In this document: positions 22,324-32,708 of the stretch, one piece after another
Layout: each line of letters begins with the position of its first letter
Numbering within the stretch: position 1 is the stretch's first letter
Assembly: GCA_022747635.1 (NCBI GenBank)
Contig: JAKTNV010000001.1
Location: 43,452,446 to 43,516,445, forward strand
From: Hetaerina americana
Lineage: Eukaryota > Arthropoda > Insecta > Odonata > Calopterygidae
Length of the DNA: 64,000 bases
Reading direction: 5' to 3'
Made by a program: the position numbers and the translations under genes
The notes under the pieces: generated by a model
The model's input: the letters and a program-made list of their open reading frames with translations, nothing else
Databases searched by the model: none
What the model was told of the DNA's origin: nothing

Positions 22324-22690
22324 AATGATGTTTGGTTTTTTTCGATACAACTCATTCCAGAATATCAGAATAACCATTTAAATATCGTAAAAGTATCGTA
22401 TCGTAAAATATCGTATCGAATCGTCGATTTGAACGATATTTAGTTTTTTGGATTCATCTCGGCCAAGAATAGCAGGAAAAACCTTTAAAATATTGCAGAA
22501 GTATCGTATTGTGATATCGTATCGGAAATATCGTATCGTATCGTCGATTCTAAAGATATTTCGTTTTTATGGATTCGTCTCAGCTCAGAATCGCAGCATA
22601 CCCATTAAAAGTTTCGTTATGGTATTGTATCGTAATATCGCATCGTAGCATATCGTAGCGTATCGCTTCATCGAAGAAATTTCAGCGTCG
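22324..22690 (+). repeat. Three diverged tandem units of about 108-120 bp, rich in ATCGTATCG
   Basis: Units start at about 22324, 22432 and 22552, each opening with AA(T/C/A)GAT(G/A)TTT and a T-rich stretch. Each continues with a (G)GAATA/ATCGCAG-type segment and ends in iterated ATCGTATCG. The third unit decays by 22690. The array lies inside the Helitron, between its 5' region and the helicase. Confidence 0.65.
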
Positions 22691-24664
22691 GAAGCAAGGT
22701 GACGTGGTTCTGGTCATCCGGATGTGCGTTCTACTGATGCTCTTTGCCATATTTATACAGTTCATTCGAAGAATGCTGGACGTTTCTATTTGCGGTTGTT
22801 ACTGGTGAATGTTCAAGGACCAACATCGTTCGAATCACTACGATCTGTTAATGGTAAAGTGGACCCAACATTTCGTACTGTATGTCAAGAGCTCAATTTG
22901 CTTGAAAACTATAATCATTGGGACACGACAATGGCTGGAGCAATTATTCCTGCATCTCCAAGGCAGATACGCACATTATTTGCTATCATCCATTAGACAT
23001 GATTCCCATCCAATCCACGTGATCTGTGGGACAAATACAAGGATAACATGTTAGAGGATATTTTTACATCAAATTCGTGTAAGTTCAAGGAATCTCGATA
23101 TTGAGGTAAATGAGGAGATGCATAACCAGGCTTTGCTGTTGATTGAAGACATGTGTTATCTAATGTGCGGCAGTTTATTAGTGATGCTAGGAAATCCGCA
23201 CCAGATCGTGGAATGAACGACGCGTTTAATCGAGAATTGGAACGTGTACGTGAATATGATCGACATGCATCAGACCAATCAGTTCAAACCCCAGCTGAAC
23301 CACCAACAGAAGGAAGAATATGATTAATGAAAGAAATTGATGATGGAAATGGTGGCTTATCTTTTCTGGATGCCCCTGGTGGAACTGGGAAGACATTCAT
23401 CATATCATTGCTTTTGAACACCGTTCGTGCGAAATTGGACTTAGCGGTAGCAGTTGTTTCTTCTGGCATAGCGGCCATATTGTTGGAAGGATACCGTAAG
23501 GCTCGCTCAGCGTTAAAGTAGCCGTTAAATCGACAAAATTCGGAACAAGTGACATGTAAAATTTCGAAACAGTCCGCAATGGCCAAAATTTTGTAGTATC
23601 TAAAATCATTTGGGACGAATGCACGATGGCGCACGAACGCGTATTGGAAGCACTTAACCGGACATTCAAAGATCTGCGCAATGACTAGAAATACTTTGGT
23701 GGCGTAATGATTTTACTGTCTGTCGATTTCCGCCAAACACTGCCAGTCATTACAAGATCGACTGCTATCGATGAAATAAACGCTTGCCTCAAATCATTAA
23801 AAATTTGTGGCGCTTATGAAGAAACCACAACTGGTAACAAACATGAGAGTGGCATTGCTGAGTGATCCTTCTGCTGATGATTTCTCCAAGCAATTGTTGA
23901 CTATCGGTAAGGGCCGTGTTCCTTTCGACGAATCGAGCGGATTGATTTTATTTCCTTGGAATTTTTGCGATTTCGTTTTATCGAAAAATGAGCTCCTCAA
24001 CAAAGTGTTCCCGAACATCATAAATAACCACGAAAATCACAAATGGCTGAGAAAGCGAGCGATTTTTGCGGCTAAGAACAAAGATGTTGATGACTTAAAC
24101 TTCGTAATTCAGAATTAAATCGTTGGCTTTCTGCATTAAATCAAATCTATTGACTTTGTAACAAATAAAGACGAAGCCACCAACTATCCAACTGAATTTT
24201 TAAACTCCTGGGACGTGCCTGGCTTACCACTGCACAATTTACAGGTGAAGGTTGGCTCGGTGGTCATGATACTGCGAAACCTAAACCAGCAAAAACCATG
24301 CAATGCAACGCTTTTGGTGATAAAATAACTGATGATCAATGCGATTCACGTGACTATACTCACAGGAAAACTCAAAGATGAGGAAGTTCTCATTCCGAGG
24401 ATTCCCATGATCCCAACCGATATGCCCTTTGAGTTCAAACGAATTCAGTTTCCACTTCGTGTTGCATACGCGATGACGATTAACAAATCACAAGGCCAAT
24501 CGGAGAGTGTTTGTGGTCTGAATCTAGAAAACCCATATTTTTCTCATGGTCAGTTAAATATGGCATGTTCACGTGTTGGTAAACCATCCACTTTATTTGT
24601 TCTTGCGCCTGATAACAAAACAAAAAATGTTGTGTATCAGAAGGTGCTTGACTTAAGAGAATAA
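22690..24664 (+). pseudogene. Helitron Pif1-like helicase, broken
   Basis: Pieces in changing frames match the helicase half of Helitron RepHel proteins. In order: NAGRFYLRLLLVNVQGPTSF (22767-22826) with the NHWD and SPRQIRTLFAII blocks to 22993; EVNEEMHNQALLLIEDM near 23103; Walker A APGGTGKTF (about 23372-23398); motif II IIWDECTMAH (near 23608); MILLSVDFRQTLPVI, where the usual GGDFRQ is changed (23707-23751); AYAMTINKSQGQ (24458-24493); and MACSRVG with the C-terminus to stop at 24662. At least five frameshifts or stops occur. The helicase would unwind DNA in rolling-circle transposition; this copy cannot. The Rep nuclease is absent upstream. Confidence 0.85.
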
Positions 24665-24879
24665 ACCCGAATGTATACTACATAAAAAGATTGAATAAAA
24701 AATGCCTTTCTGATTAGCCATTTCAATACCTTTTTTGTAGTTTTATTGAATTTTTTTCCTATATTATTATAACAAGTCAAGTATGATTAAATTCGGTGCA
24801 ACCCTTGTTGATTTATAAATGGTGTAACTAAACTATTCATTGATTGTTAGGCGGTACGGCGTTCGCCAGATCAGCTAGT

Positions 24880-24892
24880 GTATACATATATA

Positions 24893-24945
<53 letters not shown>
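24880..24945. repeat. TA microsatellite
   Basis: About 66 bases of TA repeat directly abutting the Helitron 3' end and leading into a family 3 SINE. Confidence 0.9.
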
Positions 24946-24948
<3 letters not shown>

Positions 24949-25087
24949 AATCCTCTTGTGTCGTGTGTATTTCTCCTTTGGTGGGTGAAACAGCCCCCTG
25001 ACGCCATCTCTTGGCTAAAGAATCGGGGCGCTTGGCGGACATATTAGACCCACGGATCTCAGGGTAAATTGACTATCCTCGATAGCT
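24946..25087 (+). repeat. SINE family 3, left half of a split copy
   Basis: Holds the same upstream module as 8745-8870 and the same GACCCACGGATCTCAGGGTAAA as 9250-9271, then the tRNA start TCCTCGATAGCT at 25076-25087, where it is interrupted. The right half continues at 27513. Confidence 0.75.
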
Positions 25088-27512
25088 GCCTTGACAGCAG
25101 GACGTGCCTGTGTTCACCGAGTGTCTAAAATCGCCGGCGTCCGAGGCTTCGGCCGCCGGGGTTTGGAGAGCGGCACTGCCGGACTCTCACGGAAATCGAG
25201 GTTCCGATCGTGTTTTGTTTCGAGCGGCGGTTGACCGCCTAGTTCACCAAGAAGCGTGCAGTTTGAATCTCGACTTCTTCCGCCGGGAAGGCCGTGCTTT
25301 TGTTTTGTTTAGTGGATCAAGACTGACCTTGACTCCTGGTGTAGAGCTTAGGCTCCTTTTGTTTGCTACCGCCGGGTGCGTGTGGCGGGGAGGGAGCGTT
25401 CGTGAGTGTTTTATTTCCCTTTAAAGTGCTCGTTTTTTTTGTTGCGCTTTCCTTCTTCATGCTAGTGTGCTGAATTTGATTTCTTCAAATGGCTGTGCGC
25501 CGCTTAAACACGCTCGCCTTGCAAGTTGACGAGAAGGCGAAGCCCCCTACCCCGTTGGAGGTCCACCTCTTCACGTTAGAGTCGCTGGGCCTCACACCCG
25601 AAGAGATAGTGGCGATCCAATTTGGATACAATCGCCATTTGATATTCCTGAAGTTGGCAACCGAAGGTACAATGACAAGGATTTTAGACAATACTCCGCG
25701 GAAACTACCGTTTCCGTCTTTAAGTGACCAGAGGACGACAATAACAATTGACGAGACTTCCGGCAGCCCGTGTAATGTCAGGGTTCTTTGTCTCCCCGTG
25801 GAGACCCCATTGGAAGACATAACAGGCGAGCTCCAACGCTTTGGTAAAATCCATCGCTCGTGGGAGAACAGGTGGGAGGGAGACAAGATGGCGCGGGTGC
25901 TTACTGGCACCAGGGTTGTGCGGATGACGGTCGAGAGAAATATCCCATCGTACCTCCACATCGGCGGCAACCGGGCCATCATCATCTATGAGGGTCAGCG
26001 CCGCACTTGCGCCCGCTGTAACCATGAAGGCCACGAGCGCAAGACCTGCCCTCGGAACCAGGGAGGTAAGAGCTATGTGGAGGCAATGACGATGCCCTCC
26101 AACCCTAACGCCGCCGTGGAGATGGACGAGCCCGAAGTGGCTGTGGAGGAGAGAGCGCGGTCGCTTCTACTCATCGAGGGTGCGGCCCCGGCTACTCCCT
26201 TCGGTCCCCCGCATCTCCCTTCAATTGGAGGGAAATGTCAGCGGGAGCGAAAATCGTCAACGGAGGAAAGGGAACCGAAAAAGAAGAGGACAGACAAACC
26301 CAAGCTCCTGGTCTCGAATACCGATCTACAAATGGCTCACGTACCTACCACCTCGCCTAATATCACACGACCTCCAGCCCCCGTCTCCGTGAGCTCGTCA
26401 AATGAGGAGGGATGGTCTTTCGCCCCCCCTCCCCCCGCTCACGCCATCGACGCCCTCGCTACGCAATCCTTGCGTCACGGGTTTCAAACACCCCGAGAAC
26501 CTCTGGTGACAGGTGAGGAGGATGCATCTGATTGCGATGTTTTCCCGTCCCCAACAGCTCATCCCTCGACCCCTTTATCATTGACTGTAAAGGAAGCGTC
26601 ACCGACCCCGGAAGTCGACCCGCATACAAGGTTGCCAAAGTCAAAAATCCCACATACCCCATCTTCTTTCCCCATTAAGGACAGCCAAGGTGTCGACGAT
26701 CTTCCCAGCGCTTCTCAAGATACGGTCCACAAGCAACTATCGCCCCTGATTTTTCCCGACCACAACCCTTCCGCAGATGAGCCCCAGCCCGCCACTCCGA
26801 CCCTCCCCGAGGGTACCTCCTGCCCCTTGGCGGCCCCCAGCGGTGCTCCTTCGAAGAAGGCCCCCTGTGGAACGCTGCCGAGTTACCCGGTCTTCGTGGA
26901 GACCACGGCTGGCTCTTCCTCTTCGGACGAGGCCGGGGGGGAGGGATGTGGCGAAATGCCGCGTCCTCGCTCGTCGACCCGTTGGACGAGGCGTCCCGGG
27001 AAACGGCGAAGCACTCGTCGCCCGGGGCCGAGTCGCGACCGGAGCGACGCTAGCCACGATCAGAACTCTGGGAAGTGATGTCCGGTAGCCACCCGGTGCC
27101 GGACACATTTCGTCCATCGTTGAAGTGTTTTTTTTTTCTGAATGACTGATTGAATCGATAATTTCAACCCTGCCATTGATAATTTCTTACAATACATAAT
27201 TTTCCATTGCTAGCTAAAATCTCCCTCCTAATATCTGTGGACCTTGTCTTCCTTTCTTTTTTCTTTCTAAATGTTAATGGTCAAGAGTATGCGTCTGTAT
27301 GCATATGCTTAGGTATGTGCGTGTGGATGTGCATGTGTGCGTATGTATGTACAAGTGGATATGTGGGTGGGGTATTTGTATCATGTATGTATCCATGTAT
27401 ACACTTATACTAAAGAAAAACATGATGTACCCATAATCTGTGACCTGATATTATGCATAATGCTAACAAACTCTGTAATATTCTGAGCCGAATAAAATAA
27501 TTTATATCATAC
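25088..27512 (+). mobile_element. LINE derivative with intact ORF1 and no ORF2, inserted in a SINE
   Basis: Both ends are fixed by the SINE it splits: the tRNA head stops at TAGCT (25087) and resumes at CTCAAGTGG (27513), with at most a 2-bp repeat (CT). Inside are a 400-bp GC-rich 5' UTR, an ORF1 at 25489-27078, a 200-bp spacer and a possible ORF2 start ending LNVNG (about 27265-27282), a usual opening of LINE endonuclease domains. A GT-rich stretch follows, then a 3' end with AATAAA at 27491. Endonuclease and reverse transcriptase are missing. Either this copy lost ORF2 by deletion or it belongs to a non-autonomous ORF1-only family. The clade is not certain. Confidence 0.7.
25489..27078 (+). 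CDS. LINE ORF1 (Gag-like) protein with CCHC zinc knuckle, 529 aa
   Basis: An uninterrupted 529-residue frame starting at MAVRRLNTLALQVDE; the ATG is preceded by CTTCAA after a T-rich leader. Residues about 30-165 resemble the RNA-binding region of LINE ORF1 proteins (block NVRVLCLPVETPLEDITGEL, then RFGKIHRSWENRW, RVVRMTVERNIPSYLHIGG and AIIIYEGQRRTC). A single zinc knuckle C-x2-C-x4-H-x4-C lies at residues 174-187. The C-terminal 330 residues are low-complexity, rich in Pro, Ser and Thr, with a basic RRPGKRRSTRRPG near the end. Such proteins coat LINE RNA. GC content is far above the surroundings. No stop or frameshift is seen, so the copy is young or its ORF is maintained. The family assignment is by layout and wording, not by a search. 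Confidence 0.75.
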   Translation: MAVRRLNTLALQVDEKAKPPTPLEVHLFTLESLGLTPEEIVAIQFGYNRHLIFLKLATEGTMTRILDNTPRKLPFPSLSDQRTTITIDETSGSPCNVRVLCLPVETPLEDITGELQRFGKIHRSWENRWEGDKMARVLTGTRVVRMTVERNIPSYLHIGGNRAIIIYEGQRRTCARCNHEGHERKTCPRNQGGKSYVEAMTMPSNPNAAVEMDEPEVAVEERARSLLLIEGAAPATPFGPPHLPSIGGKCQRERKSSTEEREPKKKRTDKPKLLVSNTDLQMAHVPTTSPNITRPPAPVSVSSSNEEGWSFAPPPPAHAIDALATQSLRHGFQTPREPLVTGEEDASDCDVFPSPTAHPSTPLSLTVKEASPTPEVDPHTRLPKSKIPHTPSSFPIKDSQGVDDLPSASQDTVHKQLSPLIFPDHNPSADEPQPATPTLPEGTSCPLAAPSGAPSKKAPCGTLPSYPVFVETTAGSSSSDEAGGEGCGEMPRPRSSTRWTRRPGKRRSTRRPGPSRDRSDASHDQNSGK

Positions 27513-27687
27513 CTCAAGTGGTTAAGAGCATCCGCCCGGTAAGTGGAAAGATCCGAGGTTCGAGTCCCGGTCAAGGAAATATTTTTACTCTTGTGATCCG
27601 TTCGATTCCGCCTTCCCCACCTTTATTGTGTTCGTCCTTTATGTGTGTTCCTATCCCTTTTCCTTATATCTGTTTGTATATAAATGA

Positions 27688-27690
<3 letters not shown>
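27513..27690 (+). repeat. SINE family 3, right half of split copy
   Basis: Resumes the tRNA head at CTCAAGTGGTTAAGAGCATC, with B box GGTTCGAGTCC and 3' acceptor strand TCAAGGA; rejoined to the left half this pairs at 6 of 7 positions. The family 3 tail then runs to ATAAATGAGTA and enters a TA tract. Confidence 0.75.
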
Positions 27691-27723
<33 letters not shown>

Positions 27724-27767
27724 TCATTTATATACAAACAGATATAAGGAAAAGGGATAGGAACACA
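27644..27767. repeat. Perfect inverted repeat, 47-bp arms, TA loop
   Basis: 27644-27690 and 27721-27767 are exact reverse complements, separated by 30 bases of TA repeat that is itself self-complementary. The left arm is the SINE family 3 tail. The right arm is the same tail inverted, and it is followed at 27770-27794 by a direct partial copy of the tail (TTCGATTCCGCCTTCCCCACC). Confidence 0.95.
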
Positions 27768-27794
27768 AGGTTCGATTCCGCCTTCCCCACCTTT

Positions 27795-27821
27795 ATATAT
27801 ATACCCCATATATATATATAC

Positions 27822-27875
<54 letters not shown>
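27795..27875. repeat. TA microsatellite with CCCC interruptions
   Basis: About 80 bases of TA repeat broken by two CCCC/CCCCT interruptions, leading into a family 1 SINE. Confidence 0.9.
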
Positions 27876-27879
<4 letters not shown>

Positions 27880-28144
27880 TTGAGTGAGTCGCGATATTCC
27901 AGGGGTTGAGCGTTGGAAAACTGGCTGAAGGGACCGGGTTCGATTACCGCGCTCTATAGGCACTTGCAGCTCCACCCCCGAGTCATGTGTTTTTCAAGTA
28001 TTAGATCTTCCTGGGAAACCATAACCGGCAGAGGGAAAGGAACTAGCCCCTTACCCTAATGTGTCAATTTCACATGCCGTTTAGCACTGGGTGAACTCTA
28101 TTATCACCTACTAAGCCGACCTTCCGGGTGATTACTGTGTTTAT
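27876..28144 (+). repeat. SINE family 1, most complete copy
   Basis: A tRNA-like head (A-box-like GGGTTGAGCGTTGG, B-box-like GGTTCGATTACC) leads to the body with CTTCCTGGGAAACCATAACC, GGCAGAGGGAAAGGAACTAG and AATGTGTCAATTTCACATG. The tail is TAGCACTGGGTGAACTC...CACCTACTAAGCCGACC...GATTACTGTGTTTATGG. It serves here as the reference for the other copies. Confidence 0.8.
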
Positions 28145-31100
28145 GGTATATGTACAACCATAGGGGTGACAAGGATAATTTTTCAGCGGTGCGCAGTAAT
28201 ACGTACAATGTATACACACTAACGGAAGAGATAATTGACAACGCTAATTTAAAGTAGGCCTTTTATTTCAATGATAAAATTTTATCGTAACGCTCACCGA
28301 TTCAAAGATATATTCACATTATTTATGATGTGCATTTGCATTTACTACGTAATGTTTTAAACCTTTTTGCCAAACATCTTATATCACTCTTCCAAAATAT
28401 GTTTTGTGCCTCACCCTTCTCAGTTGCGGTTTCACAGCGATTGATTTTAAGCCTACCCACTTATGTTTGATCAAAACTTTCACCAGATTTACATTTTTAG
28501 ATTATTTTTCGACCTTTAAAATTATTTTGGGCTATTTAAATGGCAGAATTTAACAGGAATGTCCAAAAACGTGTTTCAATTGGAAAAAATAACGCAAGAC
28601 ACTGAGTAATACCCTGAAAACCACTAGGAAATAAAATTTCTCCTTAGAATCGGAGGCCTTTTTCAACCTGTAAGATTCAATTTTTTAAATGCGATACACG
28701 TCAAGTTCAGAAACATCAGTCCGGGAAATAATGAATCGGGTGTGGTCCCTAGAGGAAGTTATGTCGCGATTAACGAGGGTAAGTTTTATTCTCATAGGAT
28801 ACTATATTCTTATCCGAGCTATACCTTACCATATCCTCACATAAATGCCTTTAGAATAACGTTACGCATGTAGCATGCAATATCCATTAATTATATTTTA
28901 AAAATATCTGCCATTAATGTTGTAATATATTTGCGTACTACTTGACTGGAGGAGGTACACAAGATGTGAATATTTACCATTAGATCTCAAAGTTATGACC
29001 AGCCGTAAAATATGATCACCAGTTATATTGTAATTGCTGAACCATAAAAAGCAAACTGAGTAGGAGCGGAATGAAGGGAAAGAGAGGTATTTTGATTATT
29101 AATGCTAGAATAATTTCATTTTCTTCCTGATGATTCAGTGGAGAAAAATATATCTGATATTTCTGTCTAATATAGACTTTATTGGACGTAAAATAATGAA
29201 TGACCCAAGATGGGCCAGATTATTTAGATTATTATGGAGAAAGATTGAAAAATGTCCGGATAAGATAGTACTGAAGGTCAATGAGAAGGCATTTTATTAT
29301 TACTAAGGAATATTTGTTCCCAGTTATTGCAAGGAGAGAATATGGCCTGGAAATAACAAGAAAGTAAGGATTGCGAAAGAAATGTACGCATTCATACTAA
29401 TATATAACCCCGTTAATCTGTTTGCTATTTAATACCCCCATTTAAGAGACAGAAAAGTTTGAGTTTTTTCATACAATTTCAAAATGATGTGAATAAAAAT
29501 TTTATTTTTTATTCTATTTTTATCATCCTCTTTAATAAAGTAAAAGCTCACAGGTACTTGAGTTTTTAATTAAAAATAAATTAAGCAACCATTTCATGTG
29601 GAAATTTAGTTTTATTATTTGCCAAACAGCAAAATAAAAGGAACGATGTTTTAAAAATGAAGATAAGAGGTAAGGTAAAAATATAAAGTAGGTAGATCTT
29701 TAGTTAGAGCTAATTTACTTGACTTGAGGCAAACCCGACGTGTCAAGACCCGGTAATGTCGAGCTTACGCAGCATGACTCGGTAGGAACCTAAATGGCGT
29801 TAGAATGTTGATGTGATGGACAAAAGGAAAATATGTCCTCATAGTCCATATTTAAATTATAGCCGCCGATTTACCGTTCAATTCAGGCATCTCTAATTAA
29901 TTCCCTGTGGAATTGACTTTTACGGCGTCAATTAACGAATCCTACGGCCATAACTCTAAAAAAGGTGGGTATGCATGCAATAAAAGATACCTTGAATTTC
30001 ACACACGGCTAGTCCCAGTGGTATTTCAGCTTTGTTACCTCGCGCATACAGTGGTCGTTATATTTATGTTCTAACACCTAATATAAAAAAAACTGTAACA
30101 TATGTATATGAAAATGATGAACTTTTGTGAAATTCATTTATTCCTCAATTCCTCATTTTCAGTCGTCAACTGCTAGTAACGCATACGCATGCATACATAA
30201 GATATATAAGTATATTTTGAGCATAACAATTTAACCCCTTAAATGAGATTTATTTGAAAAATATGTTTGTATTCACCCAAAGAGTTTGCCTCAATGCAGC
30301 AGGGAAAAATATGTTGACATAACGCAATAGAAGTTCACCCAGATCCAAAAGATATTTACCCGAGAAGAAAACTGCTCATATGTATCTCGGGCGACGATAT
30401 GCCAGGCAATTAAAAGCATACCCAGTATCACCCTTCTAAAATTATTTCATTAGCCTATCAGTAATTTCTTTGAGCTACAGCTCGCTTTTGAGAAAACTTT
30501 TATTTGTAGCGTAGATTAATACGGCGCGGGAACTTGGCCGATGAGGTCAGATCACAGGCGTAGATCTTGAAGGATTTTGAGATATGGTTGGGGAGACGTG
30601 TGCAAAAAGTAGAATGCTTGGAAAGGAAAACAATGAAGTAATTTTCATAATAGTGGGAGGGGAGAAGATTGTTGGGACAAATCCAAAGGAGGCGGAAAAA
30701 GTTGATGCACAGTTTTTGATTTGTGCTAGAATTTTGAAAACTGTAATATAGTGGAGAAGTCTAGGCTGGGGAAGTAAAAGAATAGACATATTGAAAGAAA
30801 TGACGGGAGGTAAAAAGTATGTGCATTGAAGAAGGGTCGGCTATGAGGTTGTGTCCTCTTGGGCGAGGCTTAGAAACGCAGAGGTTGTTACTCTATCCAA
30901 AAGCTACTTTAAACGGTAGAAAACCTTAATAATTATAGATCGTCACGCCAGACTCCACCTCTCCATTCACTTTGGCATATAATGTAATAACAGTTCATGC
31001 TGGAGCCGTCTCCTATATAATAATCCTTTTGGTACGGTATTCATTGAAATGTGAATTACATATTATTACTGCTATTCCCGAAGCAATGAGTTCAAAGCAA

Positions 31101-32633
31101 TGGTAGTAGTACTGTAGTGCGCTTTGAATATACTTTGGTGGGGGGAGATCGGAAAGTTTAAGCAAAATGCATGACATTGCGGGAGTCAATTGGAATAAAG
31201 AAGATGTTACTCAACCAGCTGGAAAAGATTCTTTTGCGCTCTAACATCTGTGTTGTTAAATTCAGCTCTGTGTGTTCTGAGTTGCCAAGCAATGTTAAAA
31301 ATGTCTGAAAGACTTACGCCACTTAAATTTCGTTGAGAAACGACAACACAGACTGAATCCCCCTCCCAATTGCAGCGGATGCGTTCGAAGAGCTCCGAGG
31401 TTTCCAGAAGGGTCCAATAGCAAAGACATTTCAAACGGAAAATAGTTAACATCGTTTCCGTGTGGACAGCCCTCACGTCAGAAGAAGCAAGTTGAGAAAC
31501 CCAGCATCAGTCCTATCGCCATCAAAATCTTGGAGGGAGTTCAAACAACGTCCCGTCGGACAGGCTCTTTTTCTCTTGAGCACGCAAACACACAAAAACG
31601 GGCCATTCTCAGGTTAAAATTTGTATCTTTCCACAGGCATTTGATGAAAGTCGGCCCGTGGCACGCTAAAGACGGCATATAAAGGTTGCGTGACATTTTT
31701 ATTGGCCCAAATTTAAAGTTTACGATCAGTTAATAATGTTCCGCTAATTCATTTCATTTTTAAGTACGTATATTATTATGGGGTAGAGATATAACAGCTA
31801 ATTCATAATGAAACAATTCCCCAACAGAAATTTATTTTCGGAAAAATGTCAAAATTTAAAATGAAACAGCCTACGCTTCAAAGAGCCTTTAAGTAAGGTG
31901 ACAGAGAATTAGAGACATGGGCCAGAGTTGTCTGGGAAATGTAGCTAGCTCTCAAGGTCAATACGACCGGATGTAAAAGAAGATTAGAATGAGTTGTTTT
32001 TAGGTAAGGATTCAAGCTAGATTTTTTTCATCATAAAGACTAAAAATATGAACCCGTCGAAAATTGGGTTAACAATATTGGCAAAGAATCGTTTAAAAAA
32101 GCCACGCGTGGATTTTTTTCAGGTTCTTGAAACGTATATTTGCTGTAGGAGAACAGGTTTGAACGTAAATTTTCAGAATGATGTTAATTTATTGGTATTC
32201 TCAATATTTATTAGTTTAATTAAACAAAGATGATTTGTCATATTTCAGCACATGGCATTATTTTAGACAGCTTTTCGGGAAGTGAGAATTCACTTATTTT
32301 TAATTACAAGTACAAGAAATTTATGAGTTCCAAGTAGAGGTTTTCTCCTATTGGTTTCTATGCAAGTATTTTGCGGCACAAATATACATTGTGACAATAT
32401 AAATGGCATTTAAAAAAATCATGGTCAAAGTTAACACAACTTTCACACTTTAATATGCCATTTTGCGCTGGTATTTCCAATTGGTCAGTTACTTTCAATT
32501 GTGAAAATGAAATCGAATAATCTTAACAAATTAGGGTTGAAGGAGAAATGAATATTAATGGGGTACTCGAGTTACTGGAATTATATTAAGAATGAAATTG
32601 ATCCATTGCAGCTTTAAAACGTTCATTGAATGG

Positions 32634-32708
<75 letters not shown>

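Larger units (their letters stand above)
22264..24878 (+). mobile_element. Helitron, helicase-only, degraded
   Basis: The 3' end has the Helitron signature: a GGCG...CGCC hairpin (24850-24867) followed by CTAG at 24875-24878, inserted before T. The body encodes a broken Pif1-family helicase. The left part starts with AACTCGAGAACGGCTGAACC (22300-22319), wording common in arthropod Helitron 5' regions. The left terminus (TC) is not clear and probably lies left of the nested mariner, near 21350. The HUH Rep endonuclease domain is not detectable, so the copy is truncated or internally deleted. Confidence 0.8.

Noticed and set aside
22324..22690. CRISPR-like array
   Set aside because: Repeats are diverged, long and adjacent without unique spacers, and lie inside a Helitron.
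25485..26034. Minus-strand ORFs of 166 and 104 codons
   Set aside because: Shadows of the GC-rich LINE ORF1 on the plus strand.
31207..31476. 89-codon minus-strand ORF
   Set aside because: No recognisable domain, and no flanking exon or repeat support.
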